This document shows positions 36,764 to 45,472 of a stretch of DNA of 64,000 nucleotides, piece after piece; position 1 is the first letter of the stretch, and each line of letters begins with the position of its first letter. The DNA lies in assembly GCF_001956855.1 (NCBI RefSeq), contig NZ_MTHD01000007.1:1-64000 (forward strand), given 5' to 3'. Origin of the DNA: Azonexus hydrophilus. Its GTDB lineage: Bacteria; Pseudomonadota; Gammaproteobacteria; Burkholderiales; Rhodocyclaceae. The position numbers and the translations under genes are program-made. The notes beneath the pieces were generated by a model, which searched no databases, was not told the origin of the DNA, and saw nothing but the letters and a program-made list of their open reading frames with translations.

Positions 36764-38578
36764 TTATTGCCCGCGGAGAAACAGTTTGTCGAGTTCGTGA
36801 AGCGATAGCGCCGTCCACGTCGGCCGGCCGTGGTTGCACTGGCCGGCGCGCTCGGTCTCTTCCATCTGGCGCAACAGGGCGTTCATTTCCGGAATGCTCA
36901 GTTGCCGGCGGGCACGCACGGCGCCGTGGCAGGCCATGGTGGCGAGCAGTTCGTTGCGCCGGGCGGTGGCCAGCTGGGTGATGCCGTGTTCGCGCAGGTC
37001 GGCGATCAGCGAGCGCGCCAGCGCTACCGGGTCGCCCGATTGCAGCAGTGCCGGCACGGCGCGCACGCCGAGCTGGTTCGGGCCGAGCGGGGCGATCTGG
37101 AAACCGAGTTCGGCCAGTGCCGTGGCGTGTTCCTCGACCGCCGCGACATCGACCGGATCGGCGGAGAATACCGCCGGAATCAGCAGGTTCTGCGTCGCCA
37201 CCTGGCGATCGTCGAAAGCGGTCTTCAGTTTTTCGTAGAGGATGCGTTCGTGTGCCGCGTGCATGTCCACGATGATCAGCCCGCTGGCGTTCTGCGCCAG
37301 GATGTAGATGCCGTGCAGCTGGGCGACGGCGTAGCCGAGCGGCGGGCCGTCGCGGTCGACGGCGATTTCCGGGCGGAATTGCGGCGCATCGGCCGGGGCG
37401 CTGCTGCCCGGTGTCAGGCGCTGGGCGGCCTGGGCGAAAGCCAGGTAGGCGGTGGCTGCGGGTTCGGCGACGCCGAGGCTGCCCTGGTGGCGCAATGGTG
37501 GCGGGAAATTCGGTGGCGGGCTGGAAATTGCCGGAGTATTGCGGTCGACCGCAATATTTTGTGGATTTTCCACCGGCGCAGCCTGGATCGGCGTTGCCAG
37601 CGTACGCTGGATGGCGTGATAGACGAACTGGTGCACGGCGCGGCTGTCGCGGAAGCGGACTTCGGTCTTGGCCGGATGGACGTTGACGTCGACCAGCGTC
37701 GGGTCGATTTGCAGGAACAGGCAGACGGCCGGCTGGCGGCTGCCGTGCAGCACGTCGCGGTAGGCTTCGCGCAGTGCGTGGCCGATGATCTTGTCGCGGA
37801 CGAAGCGGCCGTTGACGAAGACCTGCTGGCCGTCCTTGATCTCGCCGGCGCGGGTCGGATCGATGGCGAAACCGCTCAGCAGAATCGGCCCGGCGGCAGC
37901 GTCGACCGCACGCGCGGCGCCGAGGAAGTCGTCGCCGAGGATATCGGCGATGCGCCGGGGGCGGTCGGCCGGCGCCAGCTGGAACAGCGTGCGGCCATTG
38001 TGGGCGAGGCTGATTGCCACGTCCGGCCGGGTCAGCGCCAGCCGTTTGACGGCGTCGGCGCAGTGGGCGAATTCGGTGCCTTCGGCCTTGAGGAACTTGC
38101 GCCGGGCCGGCGTGTTGAAATACAGGTCGCGCATCTCGACGACGGTGCCGGCCATCAGTGCTGCCGGTTCGGGTTCGGCGCCGGATTCACCGCGCAGTTT
38201 CCAGGCATGGCTGGCGCCACGTGCCCGGCTGGTCAGCGTCAGCCGGGCGACCGAGGCCACCGAGGCCAGCGCTTCGCCGCGAAAACCCAGGGTGGCGACC
38301 TGTTCGAGGTCGTCGAGCGAGGTGATCTTCGACGTCGCATGGCGGGTCAGCGCCAGCGCCAGTTCGTCGCGGGCGATGCCGCAACCGTCGTCGGTGATGC
38401 GGATCAGCTTGATGCCACCTTCTTCGAGGTGTACCTGGATGGCGGTGCTGCCGGCGTCAAGGCTGTTTTCCAGCAGTTCCTTGAGGACGGAGGCGGGGCG
38501 CTCGACGACTTCGCCAGCGGCAATCTGGCTGATCAGGAGGTCGGGGAGGCGGGCGATTCTGGGAAAATGAGTCGGCAT
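36764..38578 (-). CDS. mutL: DNA mismatch repair protein MutL
   Basis: MutL couples MutS mismatch recognition to strand incision. The 604-residue protein has the GHKL ATPase signatures LLENSLDAGST, ITDDGCGIARDEL, TLGFRGEALASV and RARGASHAW, then a variable linker and a C-terminal dimerisation domain. The motif DMHAAHERILYE fits the metal-dependent endonuclease signature D-x-H-A-x2-E-x4-E, so this MutL probably nicks DNA itself, unlike the MutH-dependent enterobacterial form. A 20-bp palindromic copy of the dispersed word lies in the linker-coding region at 37537-37556. Confidence 0.96.
   Translation of the reverse strand: MPTHFPRIARLPDLLISQIAAGEVVERPASVLKELLENSLDAGSTAIQVHLEEGGIKLIRITDDGCGIARDELALALTRHATSKITSLDDLEQVATLGFRGEALASVASVARLTLTSRARGASHAWKLRGESGAEPEPAALMAGTVVEMRDLYFNTPARRKFLKAEGTEFAHCADAVKRLALTRPDVAISLAHNGRTLFQLAPADRPRRIADILGDDFLGAARAVDAAAGPILLSGFAIDPTRAGEIKDGQQVFVNGRFVRDKIIGHALREAYRDVLHGSRQPAVCLFLQIDPTLVDVNVHPAKTEVRFRDSRAVHQFVYHAIQRTLATPIQAAPVENPQNIAVDRNTPAISSPPPNFPPPLRHQGSLGVAEPAATAYLAFAQAAQRLTPGSSAPADAPQFRPEIAVDRDGPPLGYAVAQLHGIYILAQNASGLIIVDMHAAHERILYEKLKTAFDDRQVATQNLLIPAVFSADPVDVAAVEEHATALAELGFQIAPLGPNQLGVRAVPALLQSGDPVALARSLIADLREHGITQLATARRNELLATMACHGAVRARRQLSIPEMNALLRQMEETERAGQCNHGRPTWTALSLHELDKLFLRGQ
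37537..37556. repeat. 20-bp perfect palindrome inside mutL, centred on the dispersed word
   Basis: TGCGGTCGACCGCA with three more symmetric bases on each side. It falls in the poorly conserved linker region of MutL, where an added peptide would be tolerated. A second, single copy of the word lies at 37901-37910. Confidence 0.9.
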
Positions 38579-38621
38579 GCGCGGATTATAATGCGGCCTC
38601 GTTCATTCCCCGGTTGACCGC

Positions 38622-39344
38622 ATGCAATGCTTCCATGGTGGTGCGAAATTCGCGCTGTGCCTGCTGCTGGCACTGACGCTGGGTGCCTGTTCGACCCGGC
38701 TCGATCGCGATGGCCGCAGCACGAGCACGGTCGATGGCAAATATCTGCTGAAAACCGAGATCGACCGTATTGCCGATACCAACCGGGCCGAAGTGGTCGA
38801 TGGCCTGCTGCGCATTGCCGACAAGCTGTACCGGCGAAATCCGCGAGAATGGAAACAGGCCGGTCTGGCCAGCCGGGAGGCGGCCGTCGAGCGGTTGCGC
38901 CAGCGCCTGCGCAATGACTGGCCGGAATTGCTCGGCCAGCGCGAACGCCTGGCTGCGGCGCTGGCCTTCAACGAAAACTACGCTGGCGATCGCGTCGCGG
39001 CGCTGATGTTCGGCCTGCTGACCATGGTCGATGCGGCCTTCGAGCACAAGGACGATTTCTACCTCCTCGACAGCCTGAACGAGATCAAGCTGTACAACGC
39101 CGCCCGCAACATGGAAATCGCCATCTGGAAACTGGGCCACGACCGGCGCGCCGGCGGCGAAGCTTTCCTGCTCTCCAACGAACTTGACCCGGCCAACCGC
39201 AACCTGTCGTTCGAGCGCGAATTCGGCCGCATCATCGGCCTGCTCGACTTCATGGCGCACGTGGTTGCCGACCGCAACGGCCGTACCCTGTCGCGCGTCA
39301 CCCAGTCGGTGGCGACGGCCATCTTTCTCCCTGTAGGTTTCTGA
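38622..39344 (+). CDS. Conserved hypothetical lipoprotein
   Basis: The 240-residue protein has a lipoprotein signal peptide with lipobox LTLGAC, giving a lipidated cysteine near residue 23. The mature part is helical and charged with no domain I can name. It is divergent from mutL (43-base gap) and followed three bases later by purN, so the two are co-transcribed. A near copy of the dispersed word (GTTGACCGCA) overlaps the start region at 38613-38622. Function unknown. Confidence 0.82.
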   Translation: MQCFHGGAKFALCLLLALTLGACSTRLDRDGRSTSTVDGKYLLKTEIDRIADTNRAEVVDGLLRIADKLYRRNPREWKQAGLASREAAVERLRQRLRNDWPELLGQRERLAAALAFNENYAGDRVAALMFGLLTMVDAAFEHKDDFYLLDSLNEIKLYNAARNMEIAIWKLGHDRRAGGEAFLLSNELDPANRNLSFEREFGRIIGLLDFMAHVVADRNGRTLSRVTQSVATAIFLPVGF

Positions 39345-39347
39345 AAC

Positions 39348-40010
39348 ATGAAAAACATCGTCATCCTGATTTCCGGCCGCGGCAGCAACATGGAGGCCAT
39401 GATCGCCGAGCGCGATGCCGGTCGTCTGCCGGTCAACATCGCCGCCGTGATCAGCAACCGGCCCGATGCCAAAGGGCTGGAAACCGCTGCCGCCGCCGGC
39501 ATCGCCACCCACAGCCTCGATCACAAGGCCTATGCCGGTCGCGACGCCTTCGATGTCGCGCTGGCCCAGTGCATCGACGAATACGCCCCGGATCTGGTGG
39601 TGCTGGCCGGTTTCATGCGCATCCTGACGCCGGCTTTTGTCCGTCGCTACGAAGGCCGGCTGTTCAACATCCATCCCTCGCTGCTGCCGTCCTTTCCCGG
39701 TCTGCACACGCATCAGCGGGCGCTCGACGAAGGCGTGCGCATCCACGGTTGCACCGTCCATTTCGTCACTGCCGAGCTGGATCACGGGCCGGTCGTCATC
39801 CAGGCTGCCGTGCCGGTCGTCGACGGCGACAGCGAGGCAACGCTGGCGGCGCGCGTGCTGCGTCAGGAACACCGCATCTACCCGCAGGCCGTGCGCTGGT
39901 TTGCCGAAGGCCGGTTGCGCCTGGCCGACGGCCGGGTGCAGGTGGATGGCGCGATGGCTGACGACGCCGGGCTAGTCGTTCCCGAACTGATTGTTCCCGA
40001 GCTGCGCTGA
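39348..40010 (+). CDS. purN: Phosphoribosylglycinamide formyltransferase
   Basis: PurN transfers a formyl group from 10-formyl-tetrahydrofolate to GAR in purine synthesis. The 220-residue protein shows LISGRGSNMEAMI, the folate/catalytic block VLAGFMRILTPAFV, FNIHPSLLPSFPG with the catalytic Asn and His, and ELDHGPVVIQA with the catalytic Asp. It sits between a lipoprotein gene and a DUF3108 gene with gaps of three and five bases. Confidence 0.96.
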   Translation: MKNIVILISGRGSNMEAMIAERDAGRLPVNIAAVISNRPDAKGLETAAAAGIATHSLDHKAYAGRDAFDVALAQCIDEYAPDLVVLAGFMRILTPAFVRRYEGRLFNIHPSLLPSFPGLHTHQRALDEGVRIHGCTVHFVTAELDHGPVVIQAAVPVVDGDSEATLAARVLRQEHRIYPQAVRWFAEGRLRLADGRVQVDGAMADDAGLVVPELIVPELR

Positions 40011-40015
40011 GCGCC

Positions 40016-40996
40016 GTGCCGGTCATCCTGTTCGCCGCTCTGGCAGGGTCACTGGCCATCCACCTCGTCGCGCTGTTTGGCGTCGATCACGGCCTGTTCG
40101 GCGAGCCGCCGGAGCGGCCGCCGCTGCAGGCCGAACTGCGGGCGCCACCGCCTTTGCCCACCCCGCCAGCGCCCGCCGCGGTGCCAGCACCGGCAGCGAA
40201 GCCGCTCAAGCCGAAGCCGGAAAAGCCTGCGACGGCGAAAGCTGCAGCGCCGGTGGTCGAGGCTGTGACGGAAATTGCCGAAAAAACGGTGTCGACCGCA
40301 ACAGAGCCGGAGCCGGCACCGTTGCCGCTGGCGCTGGCAGCCGTTGACGCTGTGCTGAAGGGCAGCGGCCGCCTGGCTTTCGTTGTCGTCAAGGAATCGC
40401 TGGGCATGCAGATCGGGCGTGCCGTGCATCGCTGGGAATTTGGCGAGGATGGCAGCTACCGTCTGACCAGCATGATCGAGACTAGCGGCCTGGCGGCGTT
40501 GATCCGGCCGTTGCGGCAGCGCTATGAAAGTCGCGGCCGTCTGGGGCCGCGCGGCTTGCAGCCGGAAAGCTACCAGACTTGGCGCAACGGCCGGTCGAAC
40601 GGCGAAAATGCCGATTTCGACTGGTCGACCGCAGAAGTCCGTCTGCAACGCGACGGCAGCGTGCAGCGCATTGCCCCCGGCACGCAGGACCTGCTGTCGC
40701 TGAATTACCAGCTGGCCTACCTGCCGGCGCCGGAAAACGGTTCGACCATCGGCGTCGTCACCGGGCGTAAATACGAGCGTTACGACCTCGATTCGTTCGG
40801 TGAGGAGGAAATCGACACGCCGGCCGGGCGTTTCCGCACCTTGCACCTACGGGCGGCCGGCGAAACGCTGACGGAAATCTGGATAGCGCTCGATCATCAG
40901 CGCTTGCCGGTTAAAATCCGCTTTACCGATAAAAAGGGCGACAGCTATCAGCAGCTCGCCACCGAAATCGACGTCATGCCCGTGGCGTCGGATTAG
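40016..40996 (+). CDS. DUF3108 domain protein, envelope-associated
   Basis: The 326-residue protein starts with GTG five bases after purN. It has one N-terminal membrane segment (ILFAALAGSLAIHLVALFGV), a proline/alanine/lysine-rich linker (about 35-110) reminiscent of TonB-type periplasm-spanning segments, and a C-terminal DUF3108 domain (about 120-320) predicted as a beta-rich periplasmic fold. Two copies of the dispersed word lie in the gene (40291, 40624). Its role is unknown. Confidence 0.82.
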   Translation: MPVILFAALAGSLAIHLVALFGVDHGLFGEPPERPPLQAELRAPPPLPTPPAPAAVPAPAAKPLKPKPEKPATAKAAAPVVEAVTEIAEKTVSTATEPEPAPLPLALAAVDAVLKGSGRLAFVVVKESLGMQIGRAVHRWEFGEDGSYRLTSMIETSGLAALIRPLRQRYESRGRLGPRGLQPESYQTWRNGRSNGENADFDWSTAEVRLQRDGSVQRIAPGTQDLLSLNYQLAYLPAPENGSTIGVVTGRKYERYDLDSFGEEEIDTPAGRFRTLHLRAAGETLTEIWIALDHQRLPVKIRFTDKKGDSYQQLATEIDVMPVASD

Positions 40997-41012
40997 AACA
41001 CCCAGGAAAACC

Positions 41013-42275
41013 ATGAAAGCCCGTTTCACGCCCGCCCTGTTTGCCCACGCCGAAGCCGTTCTCGGTCAGTTGCTGCGCTTCGATCATCCGGCCGACGCCA
41101 TCGTCTCACGCTATTTCCGCGAGCACCGCCAGCTCGGTCATGCCGACCGGGCTTTCGTCGCCGAAACGGTGTTCGCCGTGCTGCGCCGTGGGCGCAGCCT
41201 GGAAGCGCGCTGTGCCGGCCGGCTCACCGATCGGCATCGGCTGCTGGTCGCGCTGGCCATCACCCGTGGCTGGAGCCTGCGCGAGCTGGCGCCGGTGCTC
41301 AACGCCAACGAGGAAGGCTGGCTGGCCGCTGCCAAATCAATGGCGGAGGCCGATATGCCGCCGGCGGTGCGCTGCGACCTGCCGGACTGGCTTTACGAAC
41401 GCCTGCTGACGCAATACAGCGCCGACGAAATCATCGAACTGGCCGAGGCGCTGAACCGCCCGGCGCCGCTCGACCTCCGTGCCAACACGCTGAAGACCAG
41501 CCGCGACGCGCTGCTCGAACAACTCGCCGCCGCCGACATCGCTGCCGTGCCCGGCCAGCTGTCGCCGCTGTCGATCCGCCTGCGCGACAAGCCGGCGCTG
41601 GCCAAGCATCCCTTGTTCCTCGGCGGCTTGTTCGAAGTGCAGGACGAGGGCAGCCAGTTGCTCGGCCTGGTCGTCGAGGCCAAGCGTGGCGAGATGGTCG
41701 TCGATTTCTGCGCCGGTGCCGGCGGCAAGACGCTGCTGCTCGGCGCGCAGATGCGCAATACCGGCCGCCTCTACGCCTTCGATGTTTCCGACAAGCGGCT
41801 GACCAATCTGAAGCCGCGGCTGGCCCGCTCCGGGCTGTCGAACGTTCATCCGGTGCGCATCGAGCACGAGCGTGACACGCGGGTCAAACGGCTGGCCGGC
41901 AAGGCCGACCGCGTGCTGGTCGATGCGCCGTGTTCCGGCCTTGGCACGCTGCGCCGCAATCCCGACCTGAAATGGCGCCAGGGCGAGGAATCGATCGCCG
42001 AACTGACGGCCAAGCAGACGGCCATCCTCGATGCCGCGGCGACGCTGGTGCGCCCCGGCGGCCGGCTGGTTTATGCCACCTGCAGCCTGTTGACCGCAGA
42101 AAACGAGGCGATCGTCGACAGTTTCCTGGCCCGTCACCCCGATTTTGCGCTGCTGCCGGTGTCGACCGTGCTCGAGCGTCAGGGTGTTGCCTTCGCCGGC
42201 GACATGCTGCGCCTGCTGCCGCACCGTCATGACACCGACGGCTTCTTTGCCGCAGTGCTGGAGCGCAAGGCATGA
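41013..42275 (+). CDS. rsmB: 16S rRNA (cytosine-C5)-methyltransferase, RsmB/NSUN family
   Basis: The 420-residue protein has an N-terminal NusB-like helical region (RYFREHRQLGHADRAFVAETVFAVLRRG) and a SAM-dependent methyltransferase domain: VVDFCAGAGGKTLLLGA, DAPCSGLGTLRRNPDLKW and YATCSLLTAENEAIV, which holds the catalytic cysteine. It most resembles RsmB (C967 of 16S rRNA); RsmF-like specificity cannot be excluded. AGGAAAA precedes the ATG. The stop overlaps the mechanosensitive channel start (ATGA). Confidence 0.88.
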   Translation: MKARFTPALFAHAEAVLGQLLRFDHPADAIVSRYFREHRQLGHADRAFVAETVFAVLRRGRSLEARCAGRLTDRHRLLVALAITRGWSLRELAPVLNANEEGWLAAAKSMAEADMPPAVRCDLPDWLYERLLTQYSADEIIELAEALNRPAPLDLRANTLKTSRDALLEQLAAADIAAVPGQLSPLSIRLRDKPALAKHPLFLGGLFEVQDEGSQLLGLVVEAKRGEMVVDFCAGAGGKTLLLGAQMRNTGRLYAFDVSDKRLTNLKPRLARSGLSNVHPVRIEHERDTRVKRLAGKADRVLVDAPCSGLGTLRRNPDLKWRQGEESIAELTAKQTAILDAAATLVRPGGRLVYATCSLLTAENEAIVDSFLARHPDFALLPVSTVLERQGVAFAGDMLRLLPHRHDTDGFFAAVLERKA

Positions 42276-43543
42276 ACGACACGGGTGTCCAGGCGCTGCA
42301 GTTGATCGGCAATCTGCTCGACGATTTCCAGGACCCGAATTTCATCTGGCAACTGCTGGCGCTGCTCACCAGCCTGCTGCTGGCCTGGCTGATTGCCCGC
42401 CGCTGGCAGGCTGGCCGGACCCAGGAAAGCAACGGCCGCTTGCGCCAGGTCGGCTCCCGCCTGGCTTTCCCGCTGTCCGGGATGTTGCTGACCGGTGTCG
42501 CACTGTTGCTGCTCAAGCCGTTCTTCTCGGTCAGCCTGCTCAAGCTGGCGCTGCCGCTGCTCGGCTCGATGGCGCTGGTGCGCAGCGTCATTTTCGTGCT
42601 CCGCCAGGCTTTTCCCGGCGCCCGCTGGCTGACGGCATGGGAAAAGATCATCGCGACGCTGGTCTGGGGCTGGCTGGCGCTGTACATCACCGATCTGGCA
42701 CCTTACGTCATTGACGCGCTGGAACAGTTCGACTTCACGCTGGGCAAGCAGAAGCTCAATCTGTGGCTGGTCATCAGCGGCGTCACCACCGTCTTCCTGA
42801 CCCTGGTCTTCGCCTTGTGGATTGCCGGGGTCATCGAGACCCGTCTGATGGGCTTGCAGACGCTTGATGGCAATCTGCGCATCGTCGGCATCCGCGTCAC
42901 CAAGGCAGCGCTCACCGTCGTCGCGATCATTTCCAGCCTGGCCATGGTCGGCATCGACATGACTGCGCTGTCGGTGTTCACCGGTGCGCTCGGCGTCGGC
43001 CTCGGCTTCGGCCTGCAGAAGATCGCCAGCAACTATGTTTCCGGCTTCATCATCCTGCTCGAACGCTCGATCCGCATCGGCAACATCGTTCAGGTCGGCG
43101 CCGATGCCGGTGAAGTGACCCAGATCACGACCCGCTACACCGTGCTCAAGCACCCGGGCGGCACCGAATTCATCGTGCCGAACGAAACGCTGATCGGCAG
43201 CACGGTGCAGAACCAGACCTATTCCGACCACAAGCTGCGGCTGGCAACGGTGGTCGGTGTGGCGTACGACACCGATCTCGATCTGGCGATGCGCCTGCTG
43301 GTCGAGTGTGCCAAGCGTCAGCCGCGCGTTCTCGCCGCGCCCGAGCCGAAGGTGTTGCTGACGCTGTTCGGCGACAGCAGCATCAATCTCGAACTCGGGT
43401 TCTGGGTCGATGATCCCGAGAACGGCAAGATGAATGTCGTCTCCGACATCAATCTGGCGATCTGGCATGCTTTCAAGGAAAACGGCATCCAGATTCCCTT
43501 CCCGCAGCGCGAGGTGCGCATCCTCAACCCGGCCTCAGAATAA
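42272..43543 (+). CDS. MscS-family mechanosensitive ion channel
   Basis: The 423-residue protein has about five membrane segments before the pore-lining helix (ALSVFTGALGVGLGFGLQKIASNYVSGFIILLE), the beta domain (IRIGNIVQVGADAGEVTQITTRYTVLK, VPNETLIGSTVQN) and a C-terminal alpha/beta cage. It probably opens under membrane tension to release solutes. The start overlaps rsmB by four bases and the end overlaps the convergent CcdA-like gene by nine. Confidence 0.92.
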   Translation: MNDTGVQALQLIGNLLDDFQDPNFIWQLLALLTSLLLAWLIARRWQAGRTQESNGRLRQVGSRLAFPLSGMLLTGVALLLLKPFFSVSLLKLALPLLGSMALVRSVIFVLRQAFPGARWLTAWEKIIATLVWGWLALYITDLAPYVIDALEQFDFTLGKQKLNLWLVISGVTTVFLTLVFALWIAGVIETRLMGLQTLDGNLRIVGIRVTKAALTVVAIISSLAMVGIDMTALSVFTGALGVGLGFGLQKIASNYVSGFIILLERSIRIGNIVQVGADAGEVTQITTRYTVLKHPGGTEFIVPNETLIGSTVQNQTYSDHKLRLATVVGVAYDTDLDLAMRLLVECAKRQPRVLAAPEPKVLLTLFGDSSINLELGFWVDDPENGKMNVVSDINLAIWHAFKENGIQIPFPQREVRILNPASE

Positions 43544-44263
43544 GGTTGTCGCGCGCACCCAGGCTTCCGGCATCAGTTCGACGACGCGGGCTTCCAGCCA
43601 CTTGTCGCCGCCGCTGAGGATGGCGATGCCGGTGAGCAGGATGAGTACGCCGAACGCCTTCTTGATGCCGTCGATGCGCGCCATCACCCAGCCGCGGGCA
43701 GCGGTGAAGCCGCGGCGCGAGGCGTAGGCCACGGCCACCAGCGGGATTGCCGCGCCCAGCCCGAACAGCCCGAGGATGATGCCGCCGCGCAGCGCGCCGC
43801 CCTCGCTGGCAACCAGCGTCAGCGCCGAGGCCAGCAAGGGACCGGAACACGGACTCCAGACCAGGCCGAGGACGCCGCCGAGCAGCAGCGCACCACCCAG
43901 CGAACCGCCGTCGAGACGGGCCGAGGCCGCGTTGGCGCCGGAGGCGATGGGCAGCATCCATTGCGTGAAGCGCTGGTTCAGGAAGGGCACCAGCATGACC
44001 AGGCCGAAGGCGATCAGCAGCCAGGCGCCGAACACCCGGACATGCTCGGAATCAATGCCCAGCGCCGGGCCGAGCGCGCCGAGCAGGATGCCGATCAGGG
44101 CGAACGAAGTGGCCATGCCGACGCCCATCGCCACGGGTGCCAGCCGGTTGCCCTGGACGGCGCCGCCGACGACCAGCGGCAGGATGGGAAAGACGCAGGG
44201 CGACAGCGTCGTCAAGCTGCCGGCCAGCAGGCTGAGGCCGAGGTGGGTGAGCGGGATGTCCAT
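43535..44263 (-). CDS. CcdA/DsbD-type membrane thiol-disulfide electron transporter
   Basis: The 242-residue protein has six or seven membrane segments and two cysteine-proline motifs, TLSPCVFPILP (Cys23) and LVWSPCSGPLL (Cys139), as in CcdA and the membrane core of DsbD. These proteins pass electrons from cytosolic thioredoxin to periplasmic thiol proteins. It lies six bases downstream of a periplasmic thioredoxin gene and closes the modified-peptide operon, so it probably recharges that thioredoxin. No cytochrome c maturation genes are near, which argues against a role in cytochrome c assembly. Confidence 0.88.
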   Translation of the reverse strand: MDIPLTHLGLSLLAGSLTTLSPCVFPILPLVVGGAVQGNRLAPVAMGVGMATSFALIGILLGALGPALGIDSEHVRVFGAWLLIAFGLVMLVPFLNQRFTQWMLPIASGANAASARLDGGSLGGALLLGGVLGLVWSPCSGPLLASALTLVASEGGALRGGIILGLFGLGAAIPLVAVAYASRRGFTAARGWVMARIDGIKKAFGVLILLTGIAILSGGDKWLEARVVELMPEAWVRATTLF

Positions 44264-44269
44264 GGCGGC

Positions 44270-44647
44270 TCAGCGCGCACTGCCGAGCACGGCGCGCAGC
44301 GCGGCAGGGTCGGTGTCGCCGGCCAGTCGGCCGGTTTCCGCGCTGCCCTTGAAGACGATCACTGTCGACTGGGTGCGCACGCCCATTTTGCGGCGCAGGT
44401 CGCGGGCATTGTCGTAATCGACGACGAGCAGCGTGCCGGGGACGGCGGCATCGCCCTGCCAGCCCTTGAACACTTTTTCCTGCGCCTTGCAGGTCGGGCA
44501 CCAGTCGGCATGGAAGTGCAGGGCGACCGCTTGCCCGGCCTGCTGCAGGCGCTGCATTTCTGGTGCGCTGTAGGGCTGGATTTCCAGTGCCCAGGCGCTG
44601 TTGACCGCAACAATCAGGGCGGCGGTAACAAGGTGGCGGATTTTCAT
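44270..44647 (-). CDS. Periplasmic thioredoxin-family protein in the modified-peptide operon
   Basis: The 125-residue protein has a signal peptide (LVTAALIVAVNSAWA, predicted cut after residue 20) and a thioredoxin fold with active site WCPTC (Cys50, Cys53) and a cis-proline-like RTQSTVIVF. The ATG at 44647 is chosen because GGAG lies nine bases upstream; the start at 44662 would cover that site. It is followed by the CcdA-like gene and preceded by its own ECF-type promoter overlapping the end of the DUF2063 gene. It probably keeps peptide or maturase thiols reduced in the periplasm. Confidence 0.88.
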   Translation of the reverse strand: MKIRHLVTAALIVAVNSAWALEIQPYSAPEMQRLQQAGQAVALHFHADWCPTCKAQEKVFKGWQGDAAVPGTLLVVDYDNARDLRRKMGVRTQSTVIVFKGSAETGRLAGDTDPAALRAVLGSAR

Positions 44648-44684
44648 GATCTTTTTCTCCATCGGGTTTGTGGGGCTTGCAAAC

Positions 44685-44715
44685 CTTGGTCGGCGGAGGG
44701 GGCGAAAACCTTACA
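44685..44715 (-). promoter_or_regulatory. ECF-type promoter before the thioredoxin-ccdA genes
   Basis: On the minus strand: TGTAAG (44715-44710), then TTTTCGCC-N7-CCGACCAAG ending at 44685. The block TTTTCGCC-N7-CCGACCAAG is identical to the one before the precursor gene. TGTAAG with a downstream CGACC after 16-17 bases resembles extracytoplasmic-function sigma promoters. The TAA stop of the DUF2063 gene lies within TGTAAG. Confidence 0.65.
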
Positions 44716-45472
44716 GGGTCTGGCTGCCGAGAATGATTTCCTGTTGCCGTAGGTCGTCGAGCACGGCACGGCCGAAATCCACCAGCGTCTGCGGCGCCGG
44801 GTGGCGCAGGGCGTCGGCCAGCGCCAGCAGGATCTCTTCGCCGCTGGCCTGTGACTCTCGGTTTTCTTCCAGCCGCGCCAGCAGGCTGGCGGTGACCGGG
44901 CTGATTTCACTGAAACGCACGCATTCGCTACGGTCGCGATAGACGACGAGGTGCGTGGCTTGCGTCTGGCGCGGCCGGTAGTCGGGGCCGATGCGCTGGA
45001 CCGGCCAGGCGCAGGCGAGATCAAGCCGGGCCGGGTTGAGCAGCGGCACGCCGCGCAGCAGGTCGCCCTGCGGATCGTGCTCGGGAATTGCCGTTTCCAT
45101 GATGTCGACCGCAAGTTCCGCCCATTCGTAGCGGGCCAGTTCGCTCAGCCAGGCGGGACGCGGTGTGGCGATTTCAGCCGTCTCCAGGTAGCGGACGAAT
45201 TCGCGCGGAATGTCGCGAAACCACGGCGTATGCAACGGCCAGTCGCGGTAGAAGGTGCGGTTCAGGCGGCGCCAGCGTGGCTCGCCGAGTACCGCCCGGC
45301 TGACCGGGAAGCATTTGTCGAGAAAGCCGCAGATGTTGTTGAACAGCAACTCGCCGTAGATCGCCGCGCGCCGGGCCGGGATGCCGGGCGGGCGTGGCGC
45401 GTGGTGCGGATCGCGCAGGTGGCGGGCGAAGGCGCGCTGGAAGTCCTGGAAATCGGGGGCGGGCTGATTCAT
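44711..45472 (-). CDS. hvfC: DUF2063 protein, HvfC/BufC-type partner of the MNIO maturase
   Basis: The 253-residue protein has the DUF2063 N-terminal region (FQRAFARHLRD, ARRAAIYGELLFNNICGFLDKCFPV, FYRDWPLHTPWFRDIPREFVRYL) and a C-terminal domain of mixed fold. In known systems this partner binds the precursor leader and delivers it to the DUF692 maturase. The start shares a base with the maturase stop (TGATG at 45470-45474), so expression is tightly coupled. Its stop codon lies inside the promoter of the downstream thioredoxin gene. Family assignment is firm; the role is by analogy. Confidence 0.88.
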   Translation of the reverse strand: MNQPAPDFQDFQRAFARHLRDPHHAPRPPGIPARRAAIYGELLFNNICGFLDKCFPVSRAVLGEPRWRRLNRTFYRDWPLHTPWFRDIPREFVRYLETAEIATPRPAWLSELARYEWAELAVDIMETAIPEHDPQGDLLRGVPLLNPARLDLACAWPVQRIGPDYRPRQTQATHLVVYRDRSECVRFSEISPVTASLLARLEENRESQASGEEILLALADALRHPAPQTLVDFGRAVLDDLRQQEIILGSQTL